Below are positions 1-9,258 of a DNA stretch of 64,000 nucleotides, piece after piece. Both the position numbers and the translations under genes were made by a program. How positions within the stretch are numbered: the first letter of the stretch is position 1; each line of letters starts with the position of its first letter. The DNA lies in NCBI GenBank assembly GCA_016124675.1, contig WGNG01000021.1, positions 62,001 to 126,000 of the forward strand. The letters are read 5' to 3'. The notes under the pieces were generated by a model, which saw only the letters and a program-made list of their open reading frames with translations, ran no database searches and had not been told where the DNA came from. The stretch is from Alphaproteobacteria bacterium. Its GTDB lineage: Bacteria > Pseudomonadota > Alphaproteobacteria > Caulobacterales > Maricaulaceae.

Positions 1-1
1 G

Positions 2-418
2 TTCGTCTTCGACGGCGACCACACGCTCCTGCAGCGCCGGGCGGCGGGCAAGTACCACTGCGCCGGTCTGTGGGCGAACGCCTGCTGCACCCATCCTGAC
101 TGGGGCGAAGACGCTGCGGCCAGCGCACGCCGGCGCCTGGGCGAAGAGCTGGGCATGGATAGGGAGCTCACCGAGTTTGCGCAGACGACCTACCGCGCTG
201 ATGTCGGCAGCGGTCTGATCGAGCATGAGCGGGTGCGCCTGTTCCGCGCGGATGTGGACCGGCGCACGCTGGCTTTCGATCTCAATCCTCTGGAAGTCGC
301 CGAAGTGCGCTGGGTCAGCCGCGCGGCGCTGCTGCGCGAGAGGGCGCAGACGCCCGAACGTCTCGCCCCCTGGCTGCGCATCTATCTCGATCGCTGGAAC
401 GCGCTCGGCCTCGGCTGA
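2..418 (+). CDS. idi: isopentenyl-diphosphate delta-isomerase, type 1 (5' truncated)
   Basis: The gene is cut by the left edge; 138 residues of its C-terminal part remain, open in frame from base 2. The type 1 (Nudix) IPP isomerase signature is visible: a KYHCAGLWANACCTHP segment near the start of the visible part, which holds the catalytic Cys and metal-binding His positions of the family, followed by a Nudix-like RRLGEELG helix. The enzyme interconverts IPP and DMAPP in the cytosol and would feed crtE and phytol supply. It converges on the puf operon, with a hairpin terminator between them. Its location beside the photosynthesis cluster suggests a role in pigment isoprenoid supply. Confidence 0.9.
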   Translation, partial: FVFDGDHTLLQRRAAGKYHCAGLWANACCTHPDWGEDAAASARRRLGEELGMDRELTEFAQTTYRADVGSGLIEHERVRLFRADVDRRTLAFDLNPLEVAEVRWVSRAALLRERAQTPERLAPWLRIYLDRWNALGLG

Positions 419-430
419 GCTTGCGGCCCA

Positions 431-475
431 AGAAAAAGGCCCCCGGGTGGCGCCTGAGTGCGCCGCCCGGAGGCC
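431..475 (-). terminator. intrinsic terminator closing the puf operon
   Basis: A 16-bp stem with two mismatches pairs 438-453 with 460-475 around a 6-base loop. Read leftward it is followed by a run of five T (433-437 on the minus strand), the classic layout for termination of pufM transcripts. It may also stop idi transcripts coming from the other side. Confidence 0.8.
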
Positions 476-507
476 TGTGTATACGCCCCTGAGCAGGGCT
501 GCGGGGT

Positions 508-1437
508 TTAGCCGAGCGGACGGGCGATCCCGTTCTCGCTGGCCCAGATGAACCAGTTGTCCACCAGCGTGCCTGTGATCAGGATGCCGATGCCGCCCGT
601 CAGGGTGGTCAGCACCGCGAACCACCACGCCCAGCGATGGATGGACTCCATGGTTGCATTGAAGCCCATGGTCCAGCGCCAGAACAGCGCGGCCCGCTCG
701 GTGGCGGTCCCGCGGTCGGTGATCTGCTCGATCTCGCGGTCCCCGCCAAACCGGCCCACCGCCAGGATCGTCGCGCCGTGCATGGCGAACAGCAGGGCTG
801 AACCATACAGGAATGCGATCGAGAGCATATGGAACGGGTTGTAGAAGAGGTTCCCGTAGACGAGCGAGAAGTTATTGGTCCAGTCAAGGTGGCTGAAAAT
901 GCCGAACGGCACCGCCTGGGACCAGTCATTCATCAGCATGGGCCGGATGAATCCCAGCACCAGGTAGAGCCAGATCGCCGAGGCGAACGCCCAGGCCACG
1001 TGGGTTCCAAGGCCAAGCTGGATGGCGCGCCGGTAGGTGCGCACCCACCACAGGATGATCGAGGCGGTCAGGAAGAAGCCGGCCAGGATGTACCACCCGC
1101 CCTCGTTGAGGGGCACGAAGGGCTGGAAGCCGTACTCAGGTCCCGGCGGGTCCAGGGTCAGCCAGAAGAACTCCCGCCCGAAGGCGAGGGGATCCCAGTT
1201 GACCGAGGCCAGCATGTTCAGGCCGATGATCTCGATGGCGATGAAGCCGCAGATCAGCGAGGCGACACCGGTGAAGCCGAGATAGATCGGGCCGATCTGG
1301 GCGTTGCCGATCCGGCCGAGCAGGTGACTGAAGAAGCCTCCGCCATAGCGGGGCTCGTCGCCGGCGGGCAGGTGCACGCCTTGCTCGACCGGGCCGCGGA
1401 CCTGAACCTGGGTGAAGATGTTCTGGTAGGTTGTCAT
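508..1437 (-). CDS. pufM: photosynthetic reaction centre M subunit
   Basis: This 309-residue protein is the M core subunit of the purple-bacterial type II reaction centre. It has five membrane helices and binds bacteriochlorophyll, bacteriopheophytin, quinone and non-haem iron. The N-terminus [13 protein letters not shown], the [18 protein letters not shown] segment, the His of the [13 protein letters not shown] helix and the [10 protein letters not shown] segment are family hallmarks, and the length is normal for PufM. It starts 13 bp after pufL and is the last gene before a terminator, so neither pufC (bound tetrahaem cytochrome) nor pufX follows. Electron donation to the reaction centre therefore probably uses a soluble or separately encoded cytochrome. 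Confidence 0.98.
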   Translation of the reverse strand: MTTYQNIFTQVQVRGPVEQGVHLPAGDEPRYGGGFFSHLLGRIGNAQIGPIYLGFTGVASLICGFIAIEIIGLNMLASVNWDPLAFGREFFWLTLDPPGPEYGFQPFVPLNEGGWYILAGFFLTASIILWWVRTYRRAIQLGLGTHVAWAFASAIWLYLVLGFIRPMLMNDWSQAVPFGIFSHLDWTNNFSLVYGNLFYNPFHMLSIAFLYGSALLFAMHGATILAVGRFGGDREIEQITDRGTATERAALFWRWTMGFNATMESIHRWAWWFAVLTTLTGGIGILITGTLVDNWFIWASENGIARPLG

Positions 1438-1450
1438 GATGTGTCTCCCC

Positions 1451-2272
1451 TCAGCTCCAGATCGGCAGCTCGCGCCACCAATTCCACCAATCCGGCCATG
1501 ACCGGATCCACGGTCCCGAAATGATGATGCAGACCGCGCTCCAGAAACCGGCCGACAGGGCCAGGAACAGGCCCAGGCGGTGGATCCCCAGCGGGCCGAT
1601 GGAATAGCCCAGGATGTCCCGGAAGAAGGTATCCTCGTGGTCAGGCGTCTTTACGGTCTTGCCCTTGCCGGGATTGGTCGCCGACAGCACCAGGGCGCCG
1701 TGGAGGCCCAGGGCGAAAGTCGTGATGAAGAAGAAGCTCACCGCGATCATGTGCGCCGGGTTGTAGTGGAAGTTCACGTAGGCGTAGCCGACATTGGACA
1801 CCCAATCGAGGTGGCTCATGATGCCGTAGGGGAAGCCTTCCCCCCAGGCGCCCAGAAGCATGGGCCGGAAGACGTTGAGGGTCACAAAGGCGAAGATCGC
1901 CACCCCGAAGGCGAAGGGCACGTGGTAGCCGATGCCCAGCTTGCGGCAGATTTCAACCTCCCGAAGCGCCCATGAGATAAACGCCCCCGTGGCGCAGATC
2001 GTGATGATCTGCCACAGACCGCCTTCCCGCATCGGCGCCAGGGCCAGCCCGTAGCTGACGTCGGGCGGCTGGATGTCGATCAGCCAGGGGTTCCAGGTGT
2101 CGCCGAGCGAGGCGGCGAAGATGATGAGCCCTGTGCCCAGCACCGTGAAGAAAATCGTGGTCACGCCGAAGAAGCCGACAAAGAACGGACCGACCCAGAA
2201 ATCAAACAGATCACCGCCGATCAGCGTTCCGCCGCGGACCCGATATTTGCGCTCGTAACTCAATAATGCCAT
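1451..2272 (-). CDS. pufL: photosynthetic reaction centre L subunit
   Basis: This 273-residue protein is the L core subunit of the type II reaction centre and pairs with PufM in the cytoplasmic or intracytoplasmic membrane. The start [15 protein letters not shown], the [14 protein letters not shown] segment, the [20 protein letters not shown] stretch and the [19 protein letters not shown] helix are diagnostic, and the length is standard. It lies 144 bp downstream of pufA, separated by two stem-loops, and 13 bp upstream of pufM. Confidence 0.98.
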   Translation of the reverse strand: MALLSYERKYRVRGGTLIGGDLFDFWVGPFFVGFFGVTTIFFTVLGTGLIIFAASLGDTWNPWLIDIQPPDVSYGLALAPMREGGLWQIITICATGAFISWALREVEICRKLGIGYHVPFAFGVAIFAFVTLNVFRPMLLGAWGEGFPYGIMSHLDWVSNVGYAYVNFHYNPAHMIAVSFFFITTFALGLHGALVLSATNPGKGKTVKTPDHEDTFFRDILGYSIGPLGIHRLGLFLALSAGFWSAVCIIISGPWIRSWPDWWNWWRELPIWS

Positions 2273-2305
2273 TGCGCTGTCTCCGTTATCGGTCGTCCGG
2301 GCGGC

Positions 2306-2399
2306 GCCGGGCGCATCGCGCCCGGCCCCGCTGTACGGCCGTCAGCATTGACCGGAACACACACACGCGTCCGGTTTGCCGCCCCAGGACGGGGCGGCA
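2306..2399 (-). promoter_or_regulatory. two stem-loops between pufA and pufL
   Basis: Two perfect hairpins lie just downstream of pufA on the minus strand. The first pairs 2377-2385 with 2391-2399 (9 bp, 5-base loop) and the second pairs 2306-2314 with 2318-2326 (9 bp, 3-base loop). Neither is followed by a T-run, so they look like mRNA-stabilising or attenuating structures rather than full terminators. In Rhodobacter, intercistronic hairpins at this position protect the pufBA message and raise the ratio of light-harvesting 1 to reaction centre; the same role here is inferred. Confidence 0.75.
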
Positions 2400-2416
2400 T
2401 CAAGATGCCCAACCTG

Positions 2417-2605
2417 CTAGAGGTTGACGACTTCAACGTCCTGGCTCAGTGACGCCGAAGCGCCACCGCCCGCTGCACCATCAATCCAGTTGTACCTGTC
2501 ACTTGAGAGCAGGATGAAATGGATAAGCACGGCGAGCGTGAACAGAAAGACCGCAAGCGCGATCATCACGCGGCGCGGATCAAACAGAAGCCAAACTCTC
2601 CACAT
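2417..2605 (-). CDS. pufA: light-harvesting 1 (B870) alpha polypeptide
   Basis: This 62-residue protein is the LH1 antenna alpha chain. The N-terminus [12 protein letters not shown] is the family signature, followed by a single membrane helix that contains the bacteriochlorophyll-binding His in [12 protein letters not shown], and a short periplasmic tail (RYNWIDG) ending in a Gly/Ala/Ser-rich stretch. It lies 27 bp downstream of pufB and heads pufLM, with hairpins in between. Its partner is PufB, and together they form the ring around the reaction centre. Confidence 0.97.
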   Translation of the reverse strand: MWRVWLLFDPRRVMIALAVFLFTLAVLIHFILLSSDRYNWIDGAAGGGASASLSQDVEVVNL

Positions 2606-2632
2606 TGTCTCGATTCCTTTTGTTGTGTGACT

Positions 2633-2785
2633 CTAGAACGAGAGCCAAGGCTTATAGAGCCACAGTGAAACGTGGGCGAGGAACGGGAAGAGGGACATGA
2701 GGATCGCACTTTTCACAAAATAGCGATGAATCTCCTGCGCCTCTCCGTGGGTGAGTCCCGAGAGGGACTCTCTATCTGAAGCCAT
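2633..2785 (-). CDS. pufB: light-harvesting 1 (B870) beta polypeptide
   Basis: This short 50-residue gene encodes the LH1 beta chain. It begins MASDRESLSGLTHGEAQEIH, continues with the conserved polar region and a single membrane helix, and carries the bacteriochlorophyll-ligating His in FPFLAHVSLW followed by LYKPWL, the typical beta-chain end. The start ATG at 2785 is preceded by GGGAGG about eight bases upstream. It is the first puf gene: the 221 bp up to the end of bchZ contain no convincing pufQ, and transcription may come both from the bchCXYZ superoperon and from a local promoter I could not identify. Confidence 0.96.
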   Translation of the reverse strand: MASDRESLSGLTHGEAQEIHRYFVKSAILMSLFPFLAHVSLWLYKPWLSF

Positions 2786-3006
2786 AGCAATGACCTCCCT
2801 TTTGCCTGTCGGCGGTTACCGCGCAGAACCCTCGCGGCAAGGGCGCCAGATCAAGTCAGGATCCGGCTCATCCGCACCAGAGGTCAGGTTCTGGTGTGAA
2901 ATGTTCTTTGGAGCGGGTGTGGCCGCATGCCCCGGCGCGGCCCGATTGGCTGCTGGCGCGGAGATCCAGGTTTCACTCGCATGATGCGTGAGATGTGTGG
3001 CCGGGG

Positions 3007-4461
3007 TCATGCGGGACTCCCTGCCTTCAAGGCCTGCCCGGTCCTGGCCACACGGGTGGTGGACACCCGGGTCTCGCCGGCGGCGCGTGCGTCGTGTTCG
3101 GCTGCGTCGCGCAGCTGCTTGGCGGCTGATATGCGCACCAGGATGGGTTCGCGCGAAACCAGCTCGTCCAGCAGGGCGCGCGCGTCGCTGTCCCAGGCGA
3201 GCTCGCGGGCGAGGCGGGCCGGGGTGGCGGGCGCGCGGTCCATGTCCGTGCCCAGGGGCAGGATGTGGAACAGCGCGTCAAACAGCGCGTTGCAGGTTTC
3301 CTGGATGATGTAGGTGGCGCCCGAATAGCCCATGAAGGGCGTGCCGGTGTGGCGCCGGATCACCGCGCCCGGGAAAGAGGCCGGGATGAAGCGCGAGCGG
3401 CCGCCGGTCTCGGCCAGATACATGCGCTCATTGAAGCTGCCGAACATGATGAAGGGCGGGGTGTCCTTGATCGCCTGACGCACGGCGGCATTGTCGGGCT
3501 TCACCCCGGCCCGCCGCGAGAAGGCGAAGGTGCACGGCAGGCCCATCTCTTCGTGCAGGAAGTGCTTGAGGCCCCGCGCATAGGTCTCGTTGGCGACCAC
3601 GGCGAAGCTTGCCGTGCCGAAGAAATCCTGGGTCACCGAGCGCCACAGATCCCACAGCGGCTTGATCGTGGTGTGGCGCTCGCGCTCGATGAAGGGCTCG
3701 GCGTCCAGCTCCAGCAGTTCAGCCAGCTTGCGCAGGAATTTGGTGGTGGAGTGCAGGCCGATGGGCGCCTGCAGGTAGGGCGTATCGAGGGCTTCGCACA
3801 GCAGGCGGCCGAACTCGCGATACATGCAGATATTGACGTCGGCGTCGACCAGGCGCGGGGCGTTGGCCAGATGGCTGCCCAGCGGGAAGACCATGTTCAC
3901 TTCCGCGCCGATGCCTTCGACCAGGCGGCGGATTTCAGCCAGATCCGAGGGCATGTTGAACATGCCATAGGCCGGACCGATGATGTTCACGCGCGGCTTG
4001 GCGCCCTCGGCGCGCTTCTTGGCCTTGGGCCGCTTGCCATGCTTGGCGCCGTATTCGGTCCACAGCCACAGGAGGGCGCGATCGGCGCTCTGCCACTGAT
4101 CCTCGTCGATCGTGCGCGGCAGGAAGCGGTGAATATTCATCCCTTCGGGCGTCACGCCGCCGCCGATCATCTCGGCGATGGAGCCGGTGACGACCACGGC
4201 GGGCAGGTCGGTTTCGAGCACGGCGTGGGCGCGCTTCATCGCCTCTTCGGTGCCCGCGCCCATCTCGTCTTCGCTCAGGCCCGTGACCACGATGGGCAGC
4301 TCATGGGGCGGCAGCGCGTCGGTATAGTGCAGCACCGAGGTGACAGGCAGGTTCTCGCAGCCCACCGGCCCGTCGATGATGACCTGCAGGCCCTTGACGG
4401 CGGTGAACACATACACCGCGCCCCAATAGCCGCCCGCCCTGTCGTGATCGAGCACTAGCAT
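3007..4461 (-). CDS. bchZ: chlorophyllide a reductase subunit Z
   Basis: This 484-residue protein is the beta-type catalytic subunit of chlorophyllide a oxidoreductase (COR), a nitrogenase-like enzyme that reduces ring B to give the bacteriochlorin. The start ATG at 4461 gives [19 protein letters not shown], the normal BchZ beginning, and it overlaps the bchY stop in an ATGCTAG arrangement, so translation is probably coupled. The [16 protein letters not shown] and [20 protein letters not shown] segments match the family. It acts with BchY and BchX in the cytosol. A longer in-frame extension upstream is not needed. Confidence 0.97.
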   Translation of the reverse strand: MLVLDHDRAGGYWGAVYVFTAVKGLQVIIDGPVGCENLPVTSVLHYTDALPPHELPIVVTGLSEDEMGAGTEEAMKRAHAVLETDLPAVVVTGSIAEMIGGGVTPEGMNIHRFLPRTIDEDQWQSADRALLWLWTEYGAKHGKRPKAKKRAEGAKPRVNIIGPAYGMFNMPSDLAEIRRLVEGIGAEVNMVFPLGSHLANAPRLVDADVNICMYREFGRLLCEALDTPYLQAPIGLHSTTKFLRKLAELLELDAEPFIERERHTTIKPLWDLWRSVTQDFFGTASFAVVANETYARGLKHFLHEEMGLPCTFAFSRRAGVKPDNAAVRQAIKDTPPFIMFGSFNERMYLAETGGRSRFIPASFPGAVIRRHTGTPFMGYSGATYIIQETCNALFDALFHILPLGTDMDRAPATPARLARELAWDSDARALLDELVSREPILVRISAAKQLRDAAEHDARAAGETRVSTTRVARTGQALKAGSPA

Positions 4462-6116
4462 CCTGTGGGCGCCTCGATCGCTTTTTCGCGGGCCTTTTCG
4501 GCGCTGAAGCGCTTGCGCGCTTCCTTCATGCGGAAGGTGCGGCTGTCTTCGGGCGTATCTTCCCAAACCCCGGCCGCATGGCCGGCGCCGACGCCTTCAA
4601 AGAAGTCGCGCATGGTGTCGAAGCGGTGTTTGGAGCCCATGGCGGCGTTGACCACTTCGGCCAGCGAGCCCGCGCCCGCCGCGCCCATCAGGGGCCGGGC
4701 GGAAATGAGATTGGTGAAGTAAAGCGACGGCGTGCCAGTCTCTTTCACCGCCTGCACCACCGGCGTCGTGCCGATGGCGAGATCCGGCTTGAATTCACGG
4801 AACGCCGCCATGTCCTGCTCCAGCGAGGCGCGGAACTGGACGTGGACGCCCTTGGCCTCCAGCCAGTCGCGGTCATCCGCCGACCAGGGCGTTTTGGGAC
4901 AGGCGGTGCCGACATAACGCACGTCCGCGCCGCTTTCGACCAGCAGGCGCGCGACGAGCAGCTCCGAGCCTTCATAACCTGACAGGGTGATGCGGCCCTG
5001 GATCGGGCGGGCTTTCAGCGCGGCCTCGATGGCGGGCAGGACGGCCTGCTTGGCCGCCTCGATCCTGTCATTGGAGACGTTCGCCGCCGCGCCGATGGCT
5101 TCAAGCCAGGCTGCGGTGCCGTCGCGGCCTACGGGCGCAGAGCCGACAATGGCGCGCCCCGCGGCTTTGAACTCGCGGATGGAGGCGGTGTAGAAGGGGT
5201 GGATGGCGCCGACAACCTGGCTATCGAGCGCGGCATAGAGCTCGCGCCATTCGCGCGTCGGGACCACGGGACCAGCGCCCAGACCCAGGGGCTCCAGCAG
5301 GCGGCCGATCACGACCGGGTCAGCGGGGAACATCTCGCCCAGCAGCGTCACGGTGGGCCGCTCGCCGCGCGGACGGTCGGGCGCCTGGACGGGGCCGAGC
5401 TCGGCTTCGGTACGGGCATAGTTGAGCATGGCGCCGGCCAGAACGTCCTTGGCCTCGGCATGGGTCGGCACCCCAAAGCCCGGCACGTCAATGCCGATGA
5501 TGCGCACGCCGTTGATGTCCTTGGGCAGAAGACGCAGCGGCACGCCGGACGCGGTGGGCACGCACAGATTGGTGATCACGATGGCGTCGTAATTGGCCGG
5601 GTCGGCCATGTCGTAGACGGCGTCGCGGATGTCCTCAAACAGCTTGCCGGTGACCAGGGTCTCCGAATTGAACGGGACATAGCCCACTGTCCGGCGCGCG
5701 CCGTAGAAATGCGAGGTGAAGGTCAGCCCGTACACGCAGCAGGCCGAGCCCGACAGGATGGTCGCGGTGCGGCGCATGCGCAGGCCCACGCGCAGCGAGC
5801 CGAAGGCCGGGCACATCGATTGCGGCTGGTCGTGGGGGCCTTTGGGATAGTCTTTCTCGTACTGCTCGAGAATTTCCGACGCGCCCGAGGCTTTCGCCTG
5901 GGCGCGCATTTTCTCCGCGCCGGCGTGGCAGCCAGACCCGTCGCCGGCATCCGCCGCCGGCCGCGCATCCGAGCGCGGCGCAATGTGAGGCGCTTGAGCC
6001 GCAGGCGACGCCGGCGCCTTGGCGACGGCGTCGTTCAACACCGTCTCGCCCGCGCCGTCATAGCGCACTTCGGCGCCGGCGCGGGAGCTGATGAGGGTGA
6101 TGGAGTCCTTCGCCAT
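4455..6116 (-). CDS. bchY: chlorophyllide a reductase subunit Y
   Basis: This 553-residue protein is the alpha-type subunit of COR, partner of BchZ. Recognisable parts are the [20 protein letters not shown] region with an Fe-S ligand Cys, the [18 protein letters not shown] segment with further Cys, and the [17 protein letters not shown] region. The start [11 protein letters not shown] at 6116 sits 10 bp after bchX behind a GAGGGCGG-like ribosome site. An Ala/Pro-rich N-terminal stretch of about 60 residues precedes the conserved core. The end overlaps bchZ by 7 bp. Confidence 0.97.
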   Translation of the reverse strand: MAKDSITLISSRAGAEVRYDGAGETVLNDAVAKAPASPAAQAPHIAPRSDARPAADAGDGSGCHAGAEKMRAQAKASGASEILEQYEKDYPKGPHDQPQSMCPAFGSLRVGLRMRRTATILSGSACCVYGLTFTSHFYGARRTVGYVPFNSETLVTGKLFEDIRDAVYDMADPANYDAIVITNLCVPTASGVPLRLLPKDINGVRIIGIDVPGFGVPTHAEAKDVLAGAMLNYARTEAELGPVQAPDRPRGERPTVTLLGEMFPADPVVIGRLLEPLGLGAGPVVPTREWRELYAALDSQVVGAIHPFYTASIREFKAAGRAIVGSAPVGRDGTAAWLEAIGAAANVSNDRIEAAKQAVLPAIEAALKARPIQGRITLSGYEGSELLVARLLVESGADVRYVGTACPKTPWSADDRDWLEAKGVHVQFRASLEQDMAAFREFKPDLAIGTTPVVQAVKETGTPSLYFTNLISARPLMGAAGAGSLAEVVNAAMGSKHRFDTMRDFFEGVGAGHAAGVWEDTPEDSRTFRMKEARKRFSAEKAREKAIEAPTGC

Positions 6117-6126
6117 GGAGCCGCCC

Positions 6127-7131
6127 TCAGACTTCGTCGTACACGACTTCAAGGGAGGGCTTCTCGACATGATTGAGCCCGCACATGTCCGCGGTGGTGG
6201 CGGGCGTCATGGAGAAGCCTTCGGCCTCTTCGGAGTCGAACAGGGCCAGAAGCTGGTCCTGGCTCAGCGGGCTGGGCTGGACCGGGGGCGCCTCGGCGAC
6301 ATTGATCCCGAGCTCCTCAAACAGCGCCGCCCAGGGCGAGCCCGGCTTGCCGATGATCTCGTAATTGGCGCTCTTCTTGCGGATGTCGTCATCGGCCGGA
6401 ATGGCGGCCAGAACCGGAATGCCCACCGCCTTGGCGAAGGCCTGCGCCTCGCCGGTGCCGTCATCCTTGTTGATGACCAGTCCGGCCACGCCGACATTGC
6501 CGCCGAGCTTGCGGAAATACTCCACCGCCGAGCAGACATTGTTGGCCACATAGAGCGATTGCAGGTCGTTGGAGCCGACCACGATCACCTTCTGGCACAT
6601 GTCGCGCGCGATCGGCAGGCCGAACCCGCCGCACACCACGTCGCCCAGGAAGTCCAGGAGGACGTAGTCGAAATCCCACTCGTGAAAGCCGAGGCTTTCG
6701 AGCAGTTCAAACCCGTGAATGATGCCGCGCCCGCCGCAGCCGCGGCCGACTTCCGGCCCGCCCAGCTCCATGGCGAACACGCCGTCACGCTTGAAGCAGA
6801 CATCGCCGATGGCCACGGCCTCGCCGGCCAGTTTTTTCTTGGAGGAGGTTTCGATGATGGTGGGGCAGGCGCGCCCGCCAAACAGAAGGGAGGTGGTGTC
6901 GCTCTTGGGATCGCAGCCGATGAGCAGGACCTTCTTGCCCAGCTGCGCCATCATATAGCTGAGATTGGACAGGGTGAACGACTTGCCGATCCCGCCCTTG
7001 CCATAGATCGCGATAACCTGGGTGGCTTTCTTGACCGGTCCGGTGTGAACCGCGTCGGGCTCGATCGCCGCTTCGCGCCGCAGTGCGTCAGCGCTGCCCG
7101 AACCGGTGTCATGCTTGAATTCGCCGTCCAT
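6127..7131 (-). CDS. bchX: chlorophyllide a reductase iron protein subunit X
   Basis: This 334-residue protein is the NifH-like ATP-dependent reductase that delivers electrons to BchYZ. The P-loop IYGKGGIGKSFTLSN, the switch segment LIGCDPKSDTT and the two 4Fe-4S ligand regions (GPEVGRGCGGRG and FLGDVVCGGFG) are all present. The start ATG at 7131 is chosen because it overlaps the bchC stop codon as TAATG, which indicates translational coupling. The first 35 or so residues are a family-typical, poorly conserved extension. Order and strand match the classic bchCXYZ operon. Confidence 0.98.
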   Translation of the reverse strand: MDGEFKHDTGSGSADALRREAAIEPDAVHTGPVKKATQVIAIYGKGGIGKSFTLSNLSYMMAQLGKKVLLIGCDPKSDTTSLLFGGRACPTIIETSSKKKLAGEAVAIGDVCFKRDGVFAMELGGPEVGRGCGGRGIIHGFELLESLGFHEWDFDYVLLDFLGDVVCGGFGLPIARDMCQKVIVVGSNDLQSLYVANNVCSAVEYFRKLGGNVGVAGLVINKDDGTGEAQAFAKAVGIPVLAAIPADDDIRKKSANYEIIGKPGSPWAALFEELGINVAEAPPVQPSPLSQDQLLALFDSEEAEGFSMTPATTADMCGLNHVEKPSLEVVYDEV

Positions 7132-8093
7132 TAATGGGCACTCCAATCGATGATCATCTTCAGGCAGCTGGCGTCGGAAAAGGCGGTTTCATACGCGTCT
7201 CCCGCCTGCCCGGGCGCGCTGTGATGGGTGATCAGCCCATCCAGTGACAGTGCGCCGCTATTGAGAAGGCGCCCGACGCCCTCGAGGTCGCCGGGATTGA
7301 ATTCCGCCGCGATGCGCAGGCGGGCTTCCTTCATGAAGGCGGGCGCGAAATTGAAGCTGAGGCGCTCGGCGTAGAAGCCGGCCAGAACGATCTCGCCGCC
7401 CCTGGCCAGGCGGCCCACGAGCGAATCGAGCAGGGCGGAATCGCCGCTGACGTCATAGATTGCGCGATAGTCGCGGCGGGCATCGTCCTCGGGGCGCACG
7501 ACCGGATAGCCGTGCGCGCCGTCCATGCGCATCGGGTTGATTTCCCACACGGTCGGCGCAGGCCCGCCCGAGGCGACAGCAATGCGCGCCAGCAGGCGGC
7601 CAAGCGCGCCATGGCCGATGATCAGATCCGGCGCGGCGCTCGCGCCCGCCATGGCATGCCAGGCGGTGGCGGCCAGCGCCAGCAGCACGCCGCGCTCGCC
7701 GAGATTTTCATCCACCGGGGTCACGCGCGCGCCGGGCAGGGTGACCCGCGAGGCGGAGCCGCCAAACAGGCCGCGCACCGCGCCAAAGCATTGCGCGCCG
7801 GGCACAAACACCCAGTCGCCTTCAGCCCGCCCCGAAGCGGGGCCTGCCTGCACAACCCGTCCAATGGATTCGTAACCGGGGACCAGCGGATAGCCCATGC
7901 CGGGGAAGGCTGGCATCGTGCCGGACCAGAGCAGGCGCTCGGTGCCCGTGCTCACGCCGGACCAGGCGATCTCGACCACCACGTCCTGCTCGCCGGGCGC
8001 GGCGATATCGAGCCTGTTGAGCGCAATGCGCCTGGGCTCTTCGAGAACAATGGCGCGGGCGTCCAAGTTTTGCCTCCCCAGGCTTGTGGCCAC
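7131..8093 (-). CDS. bchC: bacteriochlorophyllide a dehydrogenase (3-hydroxyethyl oxidation)
   Basis: This 320-residue protein belongs to the zinc-type alcohol dehydrogenase superfamily. BchC oxidises the C3 hydroxyethyl group of the bacteriochlorophyllide intermediate to acetyl. Supporting segments are ARAIVLEEPRRIAL, SGVSTGTERLLWSG, GYPLVPGYESIGRV and a Rossmann region LIIGHGALGRLLARIA. The classical catalytic-zinc Cys/His set is largely absent, as is usual for BchC. It is the first gene of bchCXYZ and lies downstream of a perfect PpsR-type box, so it probably has its own oxygen-controlled promoter in addition to read-through from crtEF. Confidence 0.96.
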   Translation of the reverse strand: MATSLGRQNLDARAIVLEEPRRIALNRLDIAAPGEQDVVVEIAWSGVSTGTERLLWSGTMPAFPGMGYPLVPGYESIGRVVQAGPASGRAEGDWVFVPGAQCFGAVRGLFGGSASRVTLPGARVTPVDENLGERGVLLALAATAWHAMAGASAAPDLIIGHGALGRLLARIAVASGGPAPTVWEINPMRMDGAHGYPVVRPEDDARRDYRAIYDVSGDSALLDSLVGRLARGGEIVLAGFYAERLSFNFAPAFMKEARLRIAAEFNPGDLEGVGRLLNSGALSLDGLITHHSAPGQAGDAYETAFSDASCLKMIIDWSAH

Positions 8094-8107
8094 ATTACAA
8101 CGTCATA

Positions 8108-8125
8108 TGTCAGTTTACATTGACA
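8108..8125 (-). promoter_or_regulatory. PpsR/CrtJ-type operator upstream of bchC
   Basis: The sequence is TGT, twelve bases, ACA, and it extends to the longer palindrome TGTCA-N8-TGACA. It lies 15 bp upstream of the bchC start codon. TGT-N12-ACA is the established target of the aerobic photosynthesis repressor PpsR/CrtJ. Similar boxes at 10175 and 24378 support the assignment. Confidence 0.85.
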
Positions 8126-8146
8126 CTGCGCGCAGTCAATTCTGAT

Positions 8147-9250
8147 TTACGCTTTTGCGGCCCGGGCGGTCATCACACTGGCGATCAAGGGGATTTGCGA
8201 TTTGTGGGTGCGTATGCGGGCGAAGCCCGCCTCGCCCAGCATGCGGGCCAACCGGGCAGCGTTTCGCGGCCGGCCGCTGCCCATGGCCGCCAGATAGAAT
8301 CCGAAATACGCGTCTCCCATCGGCGCGGCGCCGGGCGCATCGGCCATGGGTTCGGCCACCAGAAGCGTTCCGCCGGGCGCAATCGATTCGCGGCACGCAC
8401 GCAGGAGGCGCATGGCGTCTTCGTCGCTGTGATCGTGGATGATGCGCACCAGCGAGATAAGGTCCGCGCCTTGCGGCAGGGTGTCCGTAAGGAAACTGCC
8501 GCCATGGACCTCGGCGCGTTCGGCCAGTCCGGCTTCACCAAGGCGCTGGCGCGCCCGCGCCGCGACGGGGGGCAGGTCGAACAGGGCCAGCGACAGCCGC
8601 GGGGCGGCGCGGGCGGCCTCCTTGAGGAACGCCCCTTCCCCGCCGCCTACATCGAGAAGCTTCCTGTATTTCCTGAGGTCCACCGCAGCGAACACTTCCT
8701 CGGCGACCATGGGCAGGGTGGCGGCCATCAGCTCTGAATAGGCGTCCGGGCGCCCTGAAGCGCCATCGTCCCGCCCATAGCCCCAGAAGTCGGCAAGCTG
8801 GCCGGATCTTTGCCCGCGCAGCACAGCCATGGGGTCGATGAGATCGTGATAGAGCAGGCGGTGATGCCGGATCATGGCCACCAGGCCAGGTTCGCCGATC
8901 AGCGCTGCGCCCAGCGGGCCAAGCGCGAAGCGGCCGGCGCTGCGCGGTTCTAGAAGCTTGAGAGACGCCGCAGCGCGCGCCAGCAGCACGGCGCCATCCA
9001 GGGGCAGGCCGGCATGGGCGGCGATCGCCTCGACCGGCCGGGGACCGTCCTTGAGACAGGCGAACAGGTCGGCCTCGACACAGGCCAGGACAGTCTGGGA
9101 GTATACGAATCCGGCAAAAAGGTCGAAGAGCGAGCGCGCACTGGCCCTGGCGCTGCCGCGCGTGGCCGGGAAGGCCTTGGCCCACCGCCGGAAGCCCGGC
9201 TGCGACACCAGCCGGTTGCGAAAATCACCCAGAGCGGACCGCCAGCCCAT
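8147..9250 (-). CDS. crtF: demethylspheroidene/hydroxyneurosporene O-methyltransferase
   Basis: This 367-residue SAM-dependent O-methyltransferase methylates the C1 hydroxyl of acyclic carotenoids after CrtC/CrtD action. Its dimerisation-type N-terminal domain includes LFAGFVYSQTVLACVEADLF. Its catalytic domain shows the SAM loop LLDVGGGEGAFLKEAA and the catalytic His region SLVRIIHDHSDEDA. It starts 8 bp after the crtE stop, so crtE-crtF form one unit leading into bchCXYZ, as in other purple bacteria. Together with crtC and crtD it implies spirilloxanthin- or spheroidene-type methoxycarotenoids. Confidence 0.93.
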   Translation of the reverse strand: MGWRSALGDFRNRLVSQPGFRRWAKAFPATRGSARASARSLFDLFAGFVYSQTVLACVEADLFACLKDGPRPVEAIAAHAGLPLDGAVLLARAAASLKLLEPRSAGRFALGPLGAALIGEPGLVAMIRHHRLLYHDLIDPMAVLRGQRSGQLADFWGYGRDDGASGRPDAYSELMAATLPMVAEEVFAAVDLRKYRKLLDVGGGEGAFLKEAARAAPRLSLALFDLPPVAARARQRLGEAGLAERAEVHGGSFLTDTLPQGADLISLVRIIHDHSDEDAMRLLRACRESIAPGGTLLVAEPMADAPGAAPMGDAYFGFYLAAMGSGRPRNAARLARMLGEAGFARIRTHKSQIPLIASVMTARAAKA

Positions 9251-9258
9251 GTGCGGCC

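Noticed and set aside
2816-3010. 64-residue leftward frame between bchZ and pufB, at the pufQ position
   Set aside because: It has no membrane helix, no PufQ resemblance and overlaps the bchZ end without a ribosome site.
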